NCBI GenBank assembly: GCA_051006995.1
Contig: JBPCSQ010000016.1
Span: 124,001-188,000 of the forward strand
From: JAIQGF01 sp051006995
Lineage (GTDB): Bacteria > Acidobacteriota > Terriglobia > Terriglobales > Acidobacteriaceae
DNA length: 64,000 nucleotides
Reading direction: 5' to 3'
Part shown: positions 24,710-33,915 of the stretch, piece by piece
Layout: every line of letters starts with the position of its first letter
How positions within the stretch are numbered: the first letter of the stretch is position 1
The notes under the pieces: model-generated
Database searches by the model: none
Told to the model about the DNA's origin: nothing
The model's input: only the letters and a program-made list of their open reading frames with translations
Position numbers and translations under genes: made by a program

Positions 24710-26049
24710 CCCGAGAGCTCTTCCCCGCTCACCTGCTCCACCCGCGCTGCCACCCACTGGTTCGCGCCATGCCGTCCCGCCAACCGCATCTTCAGATAAT
24801 TGTCGGTTAGCGCTTCGGTTGAGCTTTCATCGCCTGCGCTCAGCGTAATCGCCGTCAGCTCGCGCCCGATAAACGACTCCATGAACTTGCGCTTCTTTTC
24901 CGCCGCCAGCGCGCGCAGCACCCGATTGCGTTCGCGCGCCACCTGCACCGGCACTTGCTTCGGCATCGCCGCCGATGCCGTCCCCGGCCGCGACGAATAC
25001 GTGAACACGTGCAGGTAGGTAAACGGCAGCTCTTCGATCATCCGCCGCGTTTCTTCAAAGTCTGCTTCGCTCTCGCCCGGGAACCCGACCATCACGTCCG
25101 CCCCGATCGCCGCCGCCGGCATCGCCTCTCGGATGCGCCGAATTTTCTCCGCGTAATGCCACGGCCGGTACTTGCGGTGCATGGCGCGCAGCACGCGGTC
25201 GCTGCCCGACTGCATGGGCACGTGCGCGTGGCTGGCAATTCGCGCCGACCCGGCGACGATCGCGATCACCTCGTCCGTCCAGTCCATCGGCTCCACCGAA
25301 CTGATGCGCAGCTTCTGCAGCGACGTACGCTCCAGGATGGCGCGCAGTAAGTCTGCGAATCGCTGTGGCTTGGCCAGGTCCCTGCCCCAGCGGACCAGGT
25401 TGATGCCGGAGATCACCACTTCGCGAAATCCGCCCTCCACCAGAGCGCCAACTTCGGCCACCACCTGCTCCATCGGCAGCGACCGGCTATGCCCGCGCAC
25501 CGACGGGATAATGCAGAACGAACACCGGTTATCGCACCCGTCCTGCACCTTGAGGTTGGGCCGCGTCTTCTCCGCGCCCCCGTCGAATACCGGCGCCGCC
25601 ATCAATTCGGTGTGGGCAAAAATGTTGCCGACAATCACTTCTGGTGCAGCCCGGCCTGGTGTAGCCCGGCCGCCCTCGGCCGGGGAAATTCCGCCCAAAG
25701 GCACAAACGCGGCCCCCCCGCAAACCACCTCGCCCACCTTTTGTTTGTGCGAGTTGCCCACGACCCAGCTCACGCCCGGCAGCCCCGCCAGTTCTGCCGG
25801 CGCGCGCTGCGCATAGCAGCCGGTCACCAGGATTTTGCACTCCGGATTGGCCCGGTGCACCCGCCGGATGGCCGCCCTGACATCCTGGTCGGCGGAGGCG
25901 GTTACGGTGCAGGTATTCAGCACTACCACCTCGGCGTCCCCCGCGCCCAGCGCGCGTTTCATGCCTTTTTCCCGCAGCTGGCGCTCGATGGCGGCGCCAT
26001 CGGCCTGGGTCGCCCGGCAGCCGAAGTTCTCCACGAAAAAGCTCGACAC
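24697..26049 (-). CDS. mtaB: MtaB-type tRNA methylthiotransferase (radical SAM)
   Basis: 450 residues. It adds a methylthio group to the threonylcarbamoyl-adenosine at position 37 of tRNAs. The N-terminal cluster cysteines are in NFGCRA, NTCTVT and TGCYAQR, and the radical-SAM motif is CDNRCSFC; a TRAM domain closes the protein. Between the UPF0004 and radical-SAM domains the segment EGGRATPGRAAPE is encoded by a palindromic repeat (25660) and looks inserted. The GTG start is seven bases after a perfect TATAAT, so the mRNA is probably leaderless. The last codons fall in an A+T-rich repeat. Confidence 0.93.
   Translation of the reverse strand: MSSFFVENFGCRATQADGAAIERQLREKGMKRALGAGDAEVVVLNTCTVTASADQDVRAAIRRVHRANPECKILVTGCYAQRAPAELAGLPGVSWVVGNSHKQKVGEVVCGGAAFVPLGGISPAEGGRATPGRAAPEVIVGNIFAHTELMAAPVFDGGAEKTRPNLKVQDGCDNRCSFCIIPSVRGHSRSLPMEQVVAEVGALVEGGFREVVISGINLVRWGRDLAKPQRFADLLRAILERTSLQKLRISSVEPMDWTDEVIAIVAGSARIASHAHVPMQSGSDRVLRAMHRKYRPWHYAEKIRRIREAMPAAAIGADVMVGFPGESEADFEETRRMIEELPFTYLHVFTYSSRPGTASAAMPKQVPVQVARERNRVLRALAAEKKRKFMESFIGRELTAITLSAGDESSTEALTDNYLKMRLAGRHGANQWVAARVEQVSGEELSGFAI
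25660..25684. repeat. GTAGCCCGG-type palindrome inside mtaB
   Basis: Perfect eight-base arms CCCGGCCG and CGGCCGGG with a four-base loop, preceded by TGTAG. It matches the ahcY terminator repeat (15104-15128, opposite orientation) at 24 of 25 bases. A partial tandem copy (GCAGCCCGGCC) lies just before it. Confidence 0.8.
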
Positions 26050-26056
26050 GAGTGCT

Positions 26057-26062
26057 ATTATA
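26057..26062 (-). promoter_or_regulatory. -10 element of mtaB, leaderless spacing
   Basis: TATAAT ends seven bases before the GTG start codon, so transcription would begin at the start codon itself. Confidence 0.7.
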
Positions 26063-26168
26063 GCTGCAGCTTTCCCTTCGATTCTGTGGGATCAGCAGCA
26101 ACTAACGTTAGCGTTTAACGCATCTGAGTCTCAGAAAATTGGGGGCGGCATTTCCCCCAGGAGCTTCC

Positions 26169-26609
26169 ATGAAACGCCGCATTCTGCTGGTGGACGACGA
26201 ACTGGCGATCCTGCTGACACTCAAAGCCATTCTCGAGATGAACGGCTTCGAAGTCGAGACCGCCTCCTCCGGGCAAGAGGCCATCACCAAGCTCAACGAT
26301 TCGGTCTTCCACATGGTGATCACCGACATGCGCATGGAAACCGAGACCGCCGGTTACGACGTCATCCGCGCCGCCAAGCAGCAAAGCTACAATCCCGCCA
26401 CTTCCATCCTGACCGCCTATCCGTCGCTGGGCAGCGATTGGAAAAGCAGAGGCGCGCAGTCGCTGCTTGTCAAGCCGGTCAATACTCAGGACCTGCTGCG
26501 CCAGATCGAGGCGCTGCTGATTTCGCACGAGGACCAGAAGCGCGCTGCCGCCGCCGCGCCCAACAAGTCTGGCTCAGCGCGTAACGAAAGCGCCAAGCGC
26601 GCCAGTTAA
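26169..26609 (+). CDS. single-domain response regulator (receiver only)
   Basis: 146 residues: one receiver domain and a short Ala/Lys-rich tail. The phosphorylation site is complete: VDDE acidic pocket, Asp in VITDMRME, Thr in LTAYP and Lys in LVKPV. No output domain follows, so it acts by protein contact or as part of a phosphorelay. ATG 26169 has AGGAG five bases upstream. No histidine kinase is adjacent. A hairpin 26 bases past the stop is a likely terminator. Confidence 0.9.
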   Translation: MKRRILLVDDELAILLTLKAILEMNGFEVETASSGQEAITKLNDSVFHMVITDMRMETETAGYDVIRAAKQQSYNPATSILTAYPSLGSDWKSRGAQSLLVKPVNTQDLLRQIEALLISHEDQKRAAAAAPNKSGSARNESAKRAS

Positions 26610-26634
26610 CGAAAATTTCGGTTTCAGAAAAGTC

Positions 26635-26657
26635 AACGCGCCCGCAAAGGGCGCGTT
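26635..26657 (+). terminator. hairpin terminator after the receiver gene
   Basis: Nine-base perfect stem AACGCGCCC/GGGCGCGTT, loop GCAAA, followed by GTGTTATTG. The T-tract is poor but the stem and position fit. Confidence 0.55.
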
Positions 26658-26748
26658 GTGTTATTGCGGAACATGCATTACTTCCGGTGGAACAGACGAA
26701 CTTCTGCCTGTTGGTCCTTCCACTCGCGCGTTCGAGACGTTTCCGAAG

Positions 26749-27060
26749 TTAGGAAGCGCTTGCCGCCGTGGTGCGCTTCTGCTGGAAGCACTCCCGGCAA
26801 AACACCGGCCGCCCTTGCGTTGGCTTGAACGGCACCGTGGTTTCCTTGCCGCACTGCGAACAGACTGTCCGGGTCTCCACCTTGGGATAGCTGCCGGGCG
26901 TCGCCGTTCCCAGCATGCTGGCGCGCTTGGCTTTGCACGGCTTGCAACGCTTGGGTTCGTTCTTAAACTGTTTGTCGTGGAAAAATAACTGTTCCCCCGC
27001 CGTAAACACGAACTCCGCGCCGCAATCGATGCACTTCAGATTCTTGTCCTGGAATTCCAT
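26749..27060 (-). CDS. small double zinc-ribbon protein
   Basis: 103 residues with three CxxC knuckle regions: CIDCGAEF, CKPCKAKR, then CSQCGKET paired with CRECFQQKR. The layout matches the small bacterial proteins annotated as zinc-ribbon domain containing. They may bind nucleic acid or protein, but no role is established. ATG 27060 has GGGAG at a usable distance; an ATG nine bases upstream is too close to it. It stands alone upstream of nothing obvious; 27070-27269 shows no gene. Confidence 0.75.
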   Translation of the reverse strand: MEFQDKNLKCIDCGAEFVFTAGEQLFFHDKQFKNEPKRCKPCKAKRASMLGTATPGSYPKVETRTVCSQCGKETTVPFKPTQGRPVFCRECFQQKRTTAASAS

Positions 27061-27269
27061 GGAATACATGCTCCCTTCAGGGTCCCCGGTGCGCTACCGC
27101 TACGCGCCGGGATTAGCCCTTGATCCCCAGAGCCCTTGTTACACCCCGTCCGCCCGAACCTGCGGCCTGCCGAGGCTTTCCGCACCTCAATACGGCTTTC
27201 CGCCTTGCGGCGGGTACCACTGATGCTTTACTTCTATGAGTGCATCGGTGCAGCGTTCGCCGTGATTTG

Positions 27270-27311
27270 GCGAGATAAAAAGAAGGGCCGCCTGGGGGAG
27301 AACAGCGGCCC
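27270..27311 (-). terminator. Rho-independent terminator of rpsU
   Basis: Minus-strand stem GGGCCGC/GCGGCCC with a 13-base loop, followed immediately by TTCTTTTTATC, 11 bases past the rpsU stop. Confidence 0.8.
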
Positions 27312-27321
27312 ATTTTCCTGA

Positions 27322-27519
27322 TTATTCCTGCTCCTTGCGCGCTTTCTTCCGGCTGCGCTTGCGTGCCAGGGCTTCCTTGGCACGCTTCTTTTCGCCCGGT
27401 TTCAGATAAAAGGAGTGCCGCTTGACCTCCTTGATAATGTCTTCCTGCTGCACCTTGCGCTTGAAGCGCCGCAACGCATTTTCTAACGATTCACCTTCTT
27501 GAATGCGTACTTCCGCCAA
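27322..27519 (-). CDS. rpsU: 30S ribosomal protein S21
   Basis: 65 residues, full S21 length, with the family core EGESLENALRRFKRKVQQ and a very basic C-terminus. S21 binds near the 3' end of 16S rRNA and helps select initiation sites. The start is TTG at 27519, judged by the conserved N-terminus MAEVRIQEGE; a G-rich run lies upstream. A strong terminator follows the gene. Confidence 0.95.
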   Translation of the reverse strand: MAEVRIQEGESLENALRRFKRKVQQEDIIKEVKRHSFYLKPGEKKRAKEALARKRSRKKARKEQE

Positions 27520-27659
27520 ATCCGATACACCCCCAAACCAGCCCAGTGGGACCTAGGTAGTTATCCCAAGGTTCATCCCGCAAGTCAAGCGCCATCTGCA
27601 TTTTCCTGCGGCTCAAGATGAAACAAAGATAAGCAATTAGCGGTTTTCTGATGGATTCC

Positions 27660-27689
27660 AGTAATTAGTAACTAGTAATTAGTCATTAG
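27660..27689. repeat. A+T-rich tandem heptamer-like repeat, left side of the four-helix-bundle gene
   Basis: AGTAATTAGTAACTAGTAAT and what follows consist of imperfect AGTAATT units. The inverted counterpart lies at 28082-28115, so the pair brackets the four-helix-bundle gene. The gene's stop codon lies in this repeat. Confidence 0.6.
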
Positions 27690-28056
27690 ACTGCCCTGTC
27701 GGAGACGCCGCCACATGCCGGATCAACGCGGCCAGCATTCTGCGCACCTCTTTGATGGTCCCGTCCAGCTTCTTGTACTCATCGGAGGTGACCAAATGAA
27801 GTTCGTGCGCCAGCAGGAAGTGATATTCCAACTCGCTGGCCGAGCCGGACGCCGTTTGCAGGAAACGATGATAATCTGGATTGCTGTCCTTGCCGCATCC
27901 CTCTGCAATATTGGCGGGTATGGAGGCGGCCGCCCGGCGGATTTGACTTATCAACCCAAACTTCTCGTCGCGCGGGAATTTCGATGTCGCGGCGTATGCC
28001 GCCAAAGTCAATTAGTGGGCTTTTTCCCATACGTGCAATTGACGGAAATCTCTCAT
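27679..28056 (-). pseudogene. four-helix-bundle protein (S23/IVP family) broken by an in-frame TAA
   Basis: The intact frame would be about 125 residues. ATG 28056 (with AGGA upstream) opens MRDFRQLHVWEKAH, the family's standard N-terminus, then TAA at 28014-28012 interrupts it, and the same frame continues LTLAAYAATSKFPRDEKFGL to the family C-terminus. The family has a residue such as Gln or Lys at this point, so one base change explains the stop. The downstream part still has ANIAEGCG and the helix pattern. TTG at 28011 could allow re-initiation. These proteins occur as intervening genes in 23S rRNA and as free genes; function unknown. Confidence 0.8.
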
Positions 28057-28081
28057 CCCACACGTTCCTTTCTCCCAATGC

Positions 28082-28115
28082 CTAATCACTGATTACTGAT
28101 TACTAATTACTAATG
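28082..28115. repeat. A+T-rich tandem repeat, right side of the four-helix-bundle gene
   Basis: ACTGATTACTGATTACTAAT is the inverted version of the repeat at 27660-27689. Confidence 0.6.
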
Positions 28116-28125
28116 GCTTCAGCCA

Positions 28126-31100
28126 TCAAAAGCTCACCCTCACCGCCAACTGCACCTGCCTCGGCGCATACGCCGACGTCGGCGACAAGAACCCCTGCGT
28201 CGCCCGGTACGACGCCGGGTATTGCTTTCCCCCGACCTTCACATCGCTCACCACAAACGTTCCCGCGGTATTCAAGAACCCGTCGTCAGAAATGTCTACC
28301 CGCCGGTTCGCCCGGTTAAACAGGTTGAAACTCTCCGCCAGCAACTCCAGCTTCCATTTCTCGCGATACACGAACTTCCGCGCTACCCGCAGGTCCGTGC
28401 TCGCGTAATTCGGTCCGGTGAAAGCGTTGCGGCGGTACCCGGGCAGACGATCGTTATAGGTATTGCCGTCCGCATTGGCGTCACCCACAATGCGCGCGCT
28501 CAGCGGCCGCCCGCTGCCCACAGTCACGATCCCCGCCAGCCGCCAGTCATTCAGCAGCAGCTTCAGTGTCGGATGATCGTGATGGAACGGCTCCGGCGCC
28601 CAAGTGAACGCCCCGGCGACGCGGTGCCGCTGGTCGGTGGCGCTCAATCCCCACTCATCGCCGGCGGCGTAGGAGTTCTGCACCGTCGCCGGACGGCCGA
28701 CCACCAGCGCGTCCTGCCCATCGTCCATCGCGCGCGCCCAGGTATAGGACAGGCGGAAGCCGACGCCGCGGTGCATCCGCCGCCGCGCCGACACCGTGAA
28801 CCCGTGGTACACGCTGGTAGCGGCGCTCTCAAACACCTTGACCGAACCCACCTGTGGCATCGGCCGCGCCACATCGTTCAGGCAGGGCGGGAACGGGCAC
28901 GTCAGCGACTTCGTCATCTGCCACGTCGAGAACGATTCCACGGTGGTGTATCCGGTCAGGTTTCCGCTCTCGTCCAACACCGGATAGCTCAGCGGCGTCG
29001 GTGGCGGCAAGTTCACGTCGCGCGCCCGGATCAGGTGCTGCCCGCGCACAAACAGGTAGGACACTCCCACCGCCGTCCGCGTCCCGATTTCTTTCTCGAT
29101 GCTCAGGCTTCCCTGCTGCACCACCGGGAGCTGGAAATTGGGCGCGAACGCCGAAATCTCCGTGCTGGCATGCGCCAGCAGCGACGGCGGAATCGCGCAT
29201 TGCGTAGCAGTAGTCGCGCACCGCACCAGCGGGTTCGGATACGTCGGAAAAATGTCGGCGTCACCATTCTGCGTGTTGCTCAGAAACAGGTGCAACTGCC
29301 GCGCCCCGTTTTCCGTCTCGATCGCCGACGTGTACATCGCTGGAATCCGCGTGTAGAACAGCCCGAAGCCGCCGCGCACGATGAGCGGCCGCCGGTCGCC
29401 GATGCTGTAGGCAAAACCCGCGCGTGGCGCCACGTTGTTGCGGTCCACCGGTACGCGCCCCGAATCCGGATATGCCGTATTGCTGACCAGTCCGTCGTTG
29501 CGAAACGCCTGGAAGTCATACCGCAGGCCCAGCGTCACCGCGAGATGCGACGTGATGCGAATCGTGTCCTGCGCGAAGGCGGCATACTCGGTCGTGTCGG
29601 GATGCGACACCGGCGTCCCGAAGTTCTGCACGTAGTACCGCGGCACCATGTGCGCGTAGGCGCGCAGCGGCGTGATTTCCATGCCGTAGGTCATGGGCGC
29701 AAACGTCCACGGATTCACCCGCGTGTCGTCGAAGATGTACTCGCCGCCGTACAGCGACGGGAAAAAGTTGTAGATCCAGGTCTTCAGCAGGTCTCCGCCG
29801 AACTTCAGCGTGTGGCGCCCGCGGTCGTAGCCGACGCTCTCCACCAGGTGCAGCCGGTGCTCGCGCGTGTTGCGCGGCAGAATGGACGACCTGCCGAAAC
29901 CGTCCATCACGCCGTAAATGCGCGTCAGCGGGAATTCCGCGTTCGCCGTGGACTGCTGCAGGTCGCGCGAAAACTGCGCCCGCAGGTGGCTGGTTACATT
30001 CCTGCTGAACGCGCTTTGCAGCGACAGCACCGCCGTTTCCGTCCACACGTCCTCCTCGCCGTTTTCACTGGTGGCGTACGTGCTGATCGGGCTCGCCGGA
30101 TCGAAGAAGACGTTGTTCTCGCCGTAATAGCGCGATGTGTTCACCCGCAGCGTCACGTGGTGCCGCGACGAAATCGCCGCATCCACCTTGGCGAAGGCGG
30201 CGTTGCCCAGCAGCCGCGAGCGGAACTCGCCGCCCATTTTCGACAGCGCCTCGCTGGTTGCCATCACCAGCGGATAATCGCTGTACTCGAAATCGTTCAC
30301 CGTTGGCACCAGCACTGGGTAGCCGTTCAGGAAATGCACTACCGTGGGCACGTGGAAGATGTGCTGGTCGAATCCGGCGAAGAAGAACACGCGGTTCTTC
30401 TTGATCGGTCCGCTCAGCGTTCCCCCGAACTGGTGCTGCGTGTTCTGCGGCTTAAACCCGACATAGCCCGGCGCGGCGCTGAACCCGCTGTCGCGCAGGT
30501 AGTAAAACCCGGTGCCATGGAAGTGGTTGGTCCCGCTGCGCGTGACCACGTTGATCACCGCGCCGCCCGCCCGGCCCAACTCCGTCCCATAGGTGTTCGA
30601 CGATACCCGGAATTCTTTCACCACCTCGTTGCTGAACGTATAGGGTGCGCGATAGCGGCCGCGTGCCTGCGCGAAGAACGCGTTGTTGTTGTCCGCGCCG
30701 TCCACCAGAAAACTGGAATAGACGCCGCGCACGCCACCGAAAGCCAAATCGCCTTAGGTCGCCGAGGTCAGGCTGCGCGGATCGGGCGTGGTGTTGGGCG
30801 TCAGCAACGCGAGGTCGGAAAAACGCCGCCCGTTCAGCGGCAGCTCGGAGATTTCTTCCTCGAGCAGCACCGTGGAAACCGCGGCGGTCTCGGTCGCCAC
30901 CATGCCGGGAGGCTCCGTTACCAGCACAGTCTCCTGCGCGCGCTCCAACCGCAGCCGCATCGTCAAAAGCAGCGTGCCCCCGACCTCCACGCGCGCGGCC
31001 TGCTCCAAGCCCGCCCATCCCTGGGCCGTCACCCGGACCAGGTACTCGCCCGGCGGCAGCATGGACGCGGTGAACGTTCCTTGTTCATCGGTGACTATCT

Positions 31101-31407
31101 CCCGAGCCCATCCCGTGCCCAGCTGCGTGATGATGATCTGAGCGCCCGCCACTCGCGCCCCGGCCGCATCCTCCACCGTCCCGCGGAGCGCACCCGTAGC
31201 CGCATCCTGCGCCAACGCGATGCCGGTTACGCAAATGATGATCAGGAACACTATCCCGGCTAGGGTCGGGGGAGGCGTGTGGCCCGCGCTCCACGATAGG
31301 TCACGGCTTGCGCCGTGACCGAGGTGCGCAGCGCCGAAGCGACCTTCCGCGGGCGATAGAATTTCTGATGGCTGAACATCCGAGCGAAATAATCTGGCGG
31401 CTTTCAT
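28126..31407 (-). pseudogene. Oar-like TonB-dependent receptor interrupted by one in-frame TAA
   Basis: The combined frame is about 1090 residues. The first part (31407-30754) has a late signal peptide ending IALAQ, a carboxypeptidase-regulatory domain (GALRGTVEDAAGARVAGAQI) and the start of the plug (ELPLNGRRFSDLALLTPN). TAA at 30756-30754 interrupts, and the same frame resumes GDLAFGGVRGVYSSFLVDGA and runs through the whole beta-barrel to a terminal aromatic (QLAVRVSF). The family has Gln or similar at the stop, so a CAA to TAA change is likely. No frameshift or other stop is seen, so the lesion is recent or a sequence error. The first 50 residues before the signal include a palindromic repeat, so the true start is uncertain. 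Confidence 0.85.
31299..31320. repeat. short palindrome in the TonB receptor 5' region
   Basis: Perfect nine-base arms GGTCACGGC and complement with loop TTGC, in frame ahead of the signal peptide of the receptor. Confidence 0.6.
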
Positions 31408-31633
31408 TGCGGTACGGCGAAACGCATTCCTATACCACGCGCGCCGCCACCCGCATCAGCTAACTACTTTCTGTTCCGGAACTTACGTCCCAATTCGGGA
31501 GCGATAATCGGTCGCGACGCGACCCGCGGTGGGAGCGCACCGTTTTAGCCGCGCGAAAAGCGTGCTGCACGATGACGGGCTTTAGCCCTGGAATAATCCG
31601 ATTCACGGCGCCGTCCCGGCCCGCGGATCGTGC
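31408..31633. other. intergenic stretch without a supportable gene
   Basis: It contains short palindromic words (GTTCCGGAAC; GGGCTTTAGCCC near 31580) of the intergenic-repeat kind and no convincing coding frame, promoter or RNA. Confidence 0.5.
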
Positions 31634-31864
31634 TTACGACAACCTCCCCGCCTCCGCTTCGTCAGCTCGCTCATGCAGCGACTCTCGCCTGAGCTTCTCT
31701 TCCAACTCCCGCTCGTGCTCCACTTCCGTCTTCAACGATTTCGTCAACTGACCCACCAGCTCGCCATATATGTGCAGCAGCCGCTGGTCGCGCAGATAGC
31801 GCCACAACGCGCCGCCCCCCGCTCCCAGCAGCACTAACCCGGCATCAATCATCAACTCATCCAC
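31634..31864 (-). CDS. small hypothetical protein, membrane segment plus coiled coil
   Basis: 76 residues: a hydrophobic Gly-rich N-terminus (LVLLGAGGGALWRYL) and then a charged helix with heptad character (KTEVEHERELEEKLRRES). GTG at 31864 has AAAGGA just upstream; an ATG four codons later is possible. I do not recognise a family. It stands alone, convergent with nothing, and the call rests on composition and start signal only. Confidence 0.45.
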   Translation of the reverse strand: MDELMIDAGLVLLGAGGGALWRYLRDQRLLHIYGELVGQLTKSLKTEVEHERELEEKLRRESLHERADEAEAGRLS

Positions 31865-32039
31865 GATTCCTTTCTAATTCACGCCAGACAACTAATCCAA
31901 GCTCCCTGTTCCTCAATCTTTGCTACCCAAATCTGTTTTGGTCTGCCATTCCAAAACGAACCGCCCTCGACTTCCTGACTCGGCAGGTGGCCCTGTCTTT
32001 CGCCTGTTTTGGCGAAGGCTGGGATTTCGTACTTCGCGC

Positions 32040-32070
32040 TTGGCACTTCGTACTTGGCACTTGGTACTAT
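32040..32070 (+). promoter_or_regulatory. promoter of the carbonic anhydrase gene within a TTGGCACTTCG repeat
   Basis: TTGGCA at 32040, spacer 19, TACTAT at 32065-32070, 11 bases before ATG 32082. The region is a tandem array of CTTGGCACTT-like words; a similar word occurs upstream of aspS near 34242. Confidence 0.45.
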
Positions 32071-32081
32071 GTTCCCCGCCC

Positions 32082-32597
32082 ATGATCCGCTCCTACAAGG
32101 GAATCAGCCCCAACGTGCCCGCCTCGGCCTACGTGGACGAGTCCGCCCAGCTCATCGGCGACGTCACCCTCGGCGAGCATGCCAGCGTGTGGATGAACGC
32201 CGTGCTGCGCGGCGACGTGCACTACATCAAGATCGGCGCCCATACCAACATTCAGGACAACAGCGTGCTTCACGGCATGCTCAACCAGTGGCCGGTCGAA
32301 CTCGGTGAGTGGGTTACCGTCGGACATTCAGTGACGCTGCACGGCTGCGTCATCGAGGACAAGTGCCTGATCGGCATGGGCTCCATCATCCTCAACGGCG
32401 CGCGCATTGGGCGCGGTTCCATCATCGCTGCCGGCACCGTGATCCCCGAAGGCACGCACATCGAGCCCGGCTCGCTCTGGATGGGTGTCCCCGGCAAATT
32501 CCGCAAGAAGCTCGGCCCCGAGGACCAGGAAAACATCCTGGCCTACGCCAAGCGCTACACCGAGTACAAGGAAAGCTATCTGCGGGAGAGAAAGTGA
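32082..32597 (+). CDS. gamma-class carbonic anhydrase family protein
   Basis: 171 residues of left-handed beta-helix hexapeptide repeats. The three zinc-binding histidines of gamma carbonic anhydrases are present in IGAHTNIQD, VGHSVTLHG, and the family motif NIQDNSVLHG is intact. The protein would interconvert carbon dioxide and bicarbonate as a trimer, although many family members have no measured activity. ATG 32082 follows a TACTAT hexamer by 11 bases and has no Shine-Dalgarno; the longer frame upstream is repeat-encoded and not credible. hisS follows after 34 bases and may be cotranscribed. Confidence 0.9.
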   Translation: MIRSYKGISPNVPASAYVDESAQLIGDVTLGEHASVWMNAVLRGDVHYIKIGAHTNIQDNSVLHGMLNQWPVELGEWVTVGHSVTLHGCVIEDKCLIGMGSIILNGARIGRGSIIAAGTVIPEGTHIEPGSLWMGVPGKFRKKLGPEDQENILAYAKRYTEYKESYLRERK

Positions 32598-32631
32598 ACC
32601 GCCACTGGCGGAAACTGGAAGCCGGAAACTG

Positions 32632-33906
32632 ATGATTAAATCCGTCCGCGGAACTCGCGACCTGCTCCCGCCGGAAACGGCGCTGTGGAACTTTGTCGAG
32701 GCCGCCGCCCGCGACGTCTTCCGCGCCTACAACTTCCACGAAATCCGCACCCCCGTTCTCGAGGACTTGTCTTTATTCCAGCGCTCGGTCGGCGAAGAAA
32801 CCGATATCGTCTCCAAAGAAATGTTTGCCTGGCAGGATCGCGGCCGCGCCGAATCCGACAAAGGCCAGTGGCTCGCGCTTCGCCCCGAGAATACCGCCGG
32901 CGTGGTGCGCGCCTACATCGAGCACAAGCTCTGGGAACGCCCCGGCGTGCAGAAGCTTTACTACATTGGCCCGCAGTTCCGCCGCGAGCGCCCGCAGAAA
33001 GGCCGCTACCGCCAGTTCTACCAGATCGGCGCCGAGATCATCGGCCCGCCCGCCGCCGGCAGCGAGTCGCCCGCGCGCGACGCCGAACTGCTCGACATGC
33101 TGGCCGCTCTGCTCAACCGCCTCGGCATCCGGGACTGGACCCTGCAACTGAACACTGTCGGCTGCGCCAACGATCGTCCGCGCTACCACGAAGCCCTGCG
33201 CGCCGCCCTCAAACCCGTGGTCGCGAACATGTGCGCCGACTGTCAGCGCCGCGCCGTCACCAATCCGCTGCGCGTCTTCGACTGCAAAGTCCCCGAAGAC
33301 CAGCCCATCATCGCCAAGCTGCCCACCATCAGCCAATTTCTCGACGAGCCCTGCCGCGCCCATTTCGCCGAAGTCCAGCGCATTCTTGGCGCGCTCGTCA
33401 TTCCGTTTGTCATCAATGAGCGCCTGGTTCGCGGCTTGGACTACTACGAAAAGACTGCCTTCGAATTCACGCACGGCGCGCTGGGGGCGCAGAACGCGAT
33501 TCTCGGTGGGGGAAGATATGACGGGCTATCCGAAACGCTGGGCGGGCCGCGGGCGCCGGGGATTGGATTCGCCATCGGCGAAGACCGGCTGATCCTGTCG
33601 CTGCCGGCGTCGGCGGAAGAGCTGACCACGAAACCGGACGCCTACATCGCGGCGTTGGGGGCGGGCATGAACGCCGAGGCGGCGCGGCTGGCACAGGAAC
33701 TGCGCCAGCACGACCTGGTGATCGAAATTGGCGACGAGAGCTTTCGCCTGAAGAAATCCTTCGAGACCGCCGACAAGCTGGGCGCGCGCTATGTGGTCAT
33801 CGTCGGCGAGAACGAAATCAAGGCCAACGCCTTCGCGCTCAAGAAGCTTGGCGGCGGGCAGATCACCGTTCCCCGCGCCGAACTGCCGGCGCGAATCCGC
33901 GGATAG
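32632..33906 (+). CDS. hisS: histidyl-tRNA synthetase
   Basis: 424 residues, the normal length of a class II HisRS. It charges tRNA-His with histidine. Motif 2 (GPQFRRERPQKGRYRQFYQ) and the HisRS-specific RGLDYYEKTAFEF and LGGGRYDGL are intact; the C-terminal anticodon-binding domain (VVIVGENEIKANAFALKKLG) is complete. ATG 32632 fits the family N-terminus MIKSVRGTRDLLPPE; the frame upstream overlaps the carbonic anhydrase gene and is a shadow. It converges on the DUF3175 gene ten bases away. Confidence 0.96.
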   Translation: MIKSVRGTRDLLPPETALWNFVEAAARDVFRAYNFHEIRTPVLEDLSLFQRSVGEETDIVSKEMFAWQDRGRAESDKGQWLALRPENTAGVVRAYIEHKLWERPGVQKLYYIGPQFRRERPQKGRYRQFYQIGAEIIGPPAAGSESPARDAELLDMLAALLNRLGIRDWTLQLNTVGCANDRPRYHEALRAALKPVVANMCADCQRRAVTNPLRVFDCKVPEDQPIIAKLPTISQFLDEPCRAHFAEVQRILGALVIPFVINERLVRGLDYYEKTAFEFTHGALGAQNAILGGGRYDGLSETLGGPRAPGIGFAIGEDRLILSLPASAEELTTKPDAYIAALGAGMNAEAARLAQELRQHDLVIEIGDESFRLKKSFETADKLGARYVVIVGENEIKANAFALKKLGGGQITVPRAELPARIRG

Positions 33907-33915
33907 CGTTTGCGA

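Noticed and set aside
28222..31263. 1013-codon open frame on the plus strand
   Set aside because: It is antisense to the TonB receptor, has a biased Arg/His composition typical of shadow frames in G+C-rich DNA, and resembles no family.
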